NCBI GenBank assembly: GCA_020226215.1
Contig: CM035228.1
Span: 63,275,989 to 63,339,988, forward strand
Origin: Sindora glabra
Taxonomy: Eukaryota > Streptophyta > Magnoliopsida > Fabales > Fabaceae
Direction: 5' to 3'
Length of the DNA stretch: 64,000 nucleotides
Position 1 is the stretch's first letter. The number at the start of each line of letters is the position of its first letter. A program made the position numbers and the translations under genes. Under the pieces are notes generated by a model that did not search any database, was not told where the DNA came from, and saw only the letters and a list, made by a program, of their open reading frames with translations. Below, piece after piece: positions 59,706 to 64,000 of the stretch.

Positions 59706-61765
59706 AAAATTGAAGTGATTTTATATATATAGTCCATTGGAAATTTAATTTAAATTTCAAATTATATAATATTTAAATTAAATTTTTATTATAGACTATT
59801 TAATATATAAACAATGGCTCCGTTTCGTACAAATAAGTTAATTTATAATTTATTGACCTGATCAATAAACTATAAGTTAACATCTGGAAATGTTTTTCAC
59901 ACAAACTTATAAGTTACTCTAACTCTGATTTAATAAGTTATCTATAATAACTTATAACTTATAAGCTATTATTTCTTCAAATTCTTTCCAAATCTATCCT
60001 TATTCTTTTTATTAATTTACAACTTATACCCTTTGTAATATAAACCTAAATAATTTTTATAAAATATAATTAATTTAATTTTAACATGATTATATCCTAA
60101 TTTTAAATTATAAATATATAAAAATATATAGGTAAATAAATAATATCATGAAATATAATTAATTATATTTTAAGTAATTATAATTTTATAATAAATAATA
60201 AAATAAAAATTATATAAGTAAATAAATATATAAGTTTATAAAATATAATTAATTAAATATTAAATATTATATTTTTATTTAAATTTTTTTAATTACATTA
60301 ATATAATTCAATTTTTAGATAAATATAAATTATTTTAATTATATATCTATTTTTATTAATATATCATTTTATATCATTTTATAATATCAATTAGTTCAAC
60401 AATTAATTTTAAGAAATACTTTAACTAACTTATCAGTTATAAGCTATCAATTACCAATTAACTTATCAGTTATCAACTACTTATATAGACAGAGTCAATA
60501 ATGTGCTAATTTGAGTTGATTGCCTATTAGTAATGATAATGTTTGGGCATAATTTATGATAATAATTTCCAATAATTGAAATGAGTAGGATCCAATTATC
60601 GGTCAGTTTTTACCCAATTTAATAATTCCATAAAAATAGGATCCCTACTCTTATACTTTAATTAGATTGTATGTGCCTCATTAGTGTCTAGTTAAATAGT
60701 CTTCTAAAAGCAATTTCATACAATTAAAGTAATTAGGAAGAGCAATCTTTGTGACTTGCTCTACATAATAAATAGAAAGTAATACTAGTTTTAATTGATT
60801 TGTTGCTCGAATCATGATTTAGAAAATTTCTAAGATTCTTTATCTAAATATGGATGTAGTTGGAAGTGTAAGTATTCATATTAATTTCCATTCCATTATT
60901 TGCATATGATTTTATTCTTATTTACATGATTTGATAAACAATTATTTATATAAACATTAACATAGTCAAATATTAACTAAAAGTTCTAAGATATCATTGT
61001 CAACTACTCAGTTTAGTGCAAAGTTTTGTAACTCTAAAATGAATACAAATATTCAATAAAATCTCAAAAATTATGATTGCAAATCCTAGTTTGAATTACT
61101 TCCATTCCCAGTATCTTGCTCATAAGTTAAGTCATATCCATTTCTAGTATTAACAAGCTATATAAATTAAAGAAAACTAACTACAATGTTGCATAAAAAA
61201 AACAAGACAATCATCATAAGAACTACACCTTAATGATTGATATAAAAGTCATGAACCCACAATCCTAGCAATATTGAATTGATTAAAACTGGTATTGCTT
61301 TCTATCTACTACACAACACAAAATGGGTCACAAAAATCACTCCTCTTGATTACTTTAATTGTATGGAATTACTTTTAGGAATTTGTTTAAATAGGTTCTT
61401 ATAGGGCACATACAGTTTAATCAAAGCATGGGAGTAAGACCCTATTTTTATAAAATTACTAAATTAAGTAAAAACTGACTTATAATCGGATCTTACTCAT
61501 TTTAATTATGGAAAATTATTATCATAAGTTATGCCCAATCATTATCATCACACATGATCATTTCTATATTAAGTGATCCATAATGAGAATTTAATATAGA
61601 TATTTCATAATTTAAATTTTAAATTAAAATTCCAATAGACTATATATATAATTACTTTAATTTTTGTTATTGTTGAATTCATGTGTTGATTATGATATTT
61701 GTGATAGCTTGTATGTTATGATGTAATTACATAGGGATTCAATAACTAAAAATGTAACTTAAATT
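59640..61765. repeat. Large inverted duplication with a MITE in the left arm
   Basis: The left arm (59640-59816 plus 60491-60815) and right arm (about 61250-61765) are inverted copies. Examples: GTTTGGGCATAATTTATGATAA at 60541 against the complement of TTATCATAAGTTATGCCCAA near 61525; CATACAATTAAAGTAAT against ATTACTTTAATTGTATGGAA; ATATATAGTCCATTGGAAATT near 59725 against the complement of AATTCCAATAGACTATATAT at about 61640. The loop is about 430 bp. The right arm has no MITE at the position matching 59817-60490. Confidence 0.75.
59817..60490 (+). repeat. MITE family copy B (best preserved)
   Basis: It starts GGCTCCGTTTCGTACAAATAAG and ends ATATAGACAGAGTC, whose complement GACTCTGTCTATATAAG pairs with the start (7 of the first 8 bases up to Y/R changes). 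The opposite arm of the inverted duplication lacks it, so its limits are supported by a paralogous empty site. The flanks AAACAATG and CAATAATG are similar at 6 of 8 positions, compatible with a hAT-type duplication if the element starts one base later. Confidence 0.7.
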
Positions 61766-62195
61766 TGAGCTTTTCAGAAAAAAATAATTAAAAATAGAAA
61801 AGAGAAAAATTATTAAATAATATCATATGTATTCATATTAATTTTCATTCTATTATTTGCATATGAGTTTATACTTATTTACATGATTTGGTGATTAGTT
61901 ATTTATATAAAAATTAACATAGTTGTATATTAACTAGAATTTCTAAAATATCACCGTCAACTTATAAAGTTTTGTAACTCTAAAATGAATACAAATATTC
62001 ACTAAAATATCAAAAATTGCAACTGCAATTCCTAATTTAAATTACTTCTATTCCTAACATCTTGATCATAAGTTGAGCCACGTCCACTTCCAACATTAAC
62101 AAGCCATATAAATTAAAGAAGACTAACTATAGTGTTGTATAAGAAAATAGGACAATCATTGTAAAAACTACACTTTAATGATTGATAAAAAATTT
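60866..62195. repeat. Second direct repeat: loop segment recurs ~960 bp downstream
   Basis: The loop of the inverted duplication (60866-61245) recurs in the same orientation at about 61825-62195. Examples: GTATTCATATTAATTT.CATTC.ATTATTTGCATATGA, AAAGTTTTGTAACTCTAAAA, AACAAGC.ATATAAATTAAAGAA. The duplicated block is therefore complex, with inverted and direct copies of the same unit. Confidence 0.7.
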
Positions 62196-64000
62196 TCTAA
62201 ACCTATAAAACATTTCCATATCTAGAATTCAACTTAAGCAATTCAAGGAATTTGAGACCTAAAATCATAAACAACTAGATAATTATTAGAAAATGCAAAG
62301 GAATAGACTTTGAAAGGTTCATATTTTCTAGGGTTTTTTTTTTTTTTTGCTAATTTTCTTACAATATTCATAAATTATACATAATTTACAATAAACTATA
62401 TGCTAAAAGCCAAAATCCTATATAACTATAGTAAGTTAGCGTTCAGTTCATTTAAACTTTCAATCATTAATCGTCAATGTTCTATATAAAGCAAAGAATA
62501 AGCTATAAGGGAAGGACATATATAAACACCTTAAATAAAAAAAAATTACACAACATTGAGTATTATCAGTAATGCCTATAAAAAAATTAAAAAAATTAGT
62601 GGAATAGGCATAAAATAATATATGAATATATGAAAATCATGAGATATGTACTCTGAATGGATAAACACAAGAGGTTAATATAATCATTTATGTATGATAA
62701 AATAATAGAATGTAAATTATTAAAATAATAAAAATATTTTATCTATTCAATGTTAAATATAGATATTATGGTGTAAAATAATATTTTTTTTATTTTAAAG
62801 AGGATGCTATTTTCCTCCATTTTTTTACTTAAATAAAAACAAATAAAATTCTTTTAAAAAATGTATTTTGACAAAAAAAAACTCTAAATCTAACTAAATA
62901 ATGCCCACATCATAGTATCACGTCAAATTACAACAAAACTCACACACATATAATGTAACATGATGATGATAGTTTCCATCACTTGATTTATTAAAAATAT
63001 AGGCACTTCACATTCATATAAGCATTCAACTAATATTCTTAAAGTTGATAGATTACTTCATATGATATTTTTTAAACCGAAAACATGCAAGGAAAGATAT
63101 GAGATTACATGTGTATGGATCAACTTTAGATATGGATCATGTTGACTGGTATGTAACTTTGTTATTCTTTTAAAGTTCAACCTTTGAAACTACATACACA
63201 TATTATTGCTCCTAAATATGTTATTATATGTGAAAGCAAATGCACACATCATAATATTATATAAATTAATGATGATAATTTTATGATTGTATGCGCTAAT
63301 TCATGACAATAATTCTTCAAGGATTATACTAAATCTACTATTCTTGACCATTCAATAAAAATTAATCTGTTAAAACTTTAAACAGAATATAACCTACATC
63401 TATAAATTATAAATTAGCTTAAACAGTACAATACTAATAAAGTGGGTACAGTTCCTTGCTTGTTCATTAAAATATTGTTTATTATAACTTACAATAAAGG
63501 TAATGATGAATTTAAGCACAAATTACTCTCTAATTATCATGAATTCAAATAAGACATACAAAGAATCATTTTCATAGCATGCTTCTTCAAGGGTATGTGT
63601 CAAAACTTCCTACACCAAGTAGAAGGGAAATAAAAAAACATTGTAAGTAGCTGATCACCATCATCCTTAGTTTAGACAAGGAAAATGTGAACCAATATAT
63701 TTATTTATGCAATGAAACAAATATCCGCTCAGAAATTTTCAATTCCCACCCTCATATGTATATTTTCATCACCAAGAAGTACAAATAACTAATAATTGAG
63801 ATTAAAATTTTATTAGTTTAAAAATTGATCTAATTATTTTTTTCTTTTTCACTAATAAATATAGATAAGCAAGTTGCAAGTTTTGAATCATCCTTTATCA
63901 CCATAAAGATAACCTGATTAGCAAAGAAAGACTTATACTTTGTTGAGAATTGAGGCTCTTGAAGTGCCTTCTACTTATAATTCCACATAGTTAGGTTTGT
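62196..64000. other. AT-rich intergenic sequence
   Basis: No gene, tRNA or classified transposon is recognised on either strand. Confidence 0.5.

Overview
This window is nuclear DNA of a flowering plant, very probably a eudicot. It is AT-rich, its genes have short exons with GT-AG introns, the chloroplast enzyme gene starts with a transit-peptide-like region, and most of the space is transposon remains of plant types (CACTA, Ac-type hAT, Ty3/gypsy, Ty1/copia, MITEs). I cannot name the species. Only two ordinary host loci are visible. One is a complete seven-exon gene for chloroplast phosphatidylglycerophosphate synthase (minus strand, 51921-54688). The other is the first two exons of a vicilin-like cupin gene (minus strand, 18700-20942), whose later exons are not seen.

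Region 1-16881 is a nest of transposons. The host is an old, heavily broken CACTA (En/Spm) element, with TNP2-like and TNP1-like transposase remains and a 3' end near 16881. A decayed hAT element sits inside it at 1625-5618 and splits the TNP2 reading frame. A young LTR retrotransposon of Ty3/gypsy type sits at 10471-16103, with LTRs about 98% identical, a perfect 5-bp target duplication and a rearranged pol region.

Region 16882-41436 holds the vicilin-like exons, MITE-like repeats, long AT microsatellites and decayed LTR elements: a copia gag remnant near 25.8-26.8 kb, an LTR-like segment with a 124-bp tandem repeat near 30.7-31.1 kb, and a minus-strand copia-like LTR near 36.3-36.9 kb. A long-arm inverted-repeat element lies at 37078-38320. 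I find no intact gene in that stretch.

The most interesting object is at 41445-49295. It is a 7.85-kb Ac-type hAT transposon with 12-bp terminal inverted repeats and a perfect 8-bp target duplication. It encodes an apparently intact two-exon transposase (44629-47152). Between its ends it also carries what look like two pieces of unrelated host genes, both in the same orientation as the transposase. On the left is the 5' part, with leader intron, of a gene resembling plant TPR proteins. On the right are exons of a gene resembling plant SMR-domain proteins. This fits a gene-capturing ('Pack-type') but still self-sufficient hAT element.

Region 49304-64000 contains a GC-richer island of unknown nature (about 50.27-50.75 kb), the phosphatidylglycerophosphate synthase gene, then AT-rich repeats: three copies of one MITE family, a 408-bp-spaced direct repeat, and a large inverted duplication in which only one arm carries a MITE insertion.
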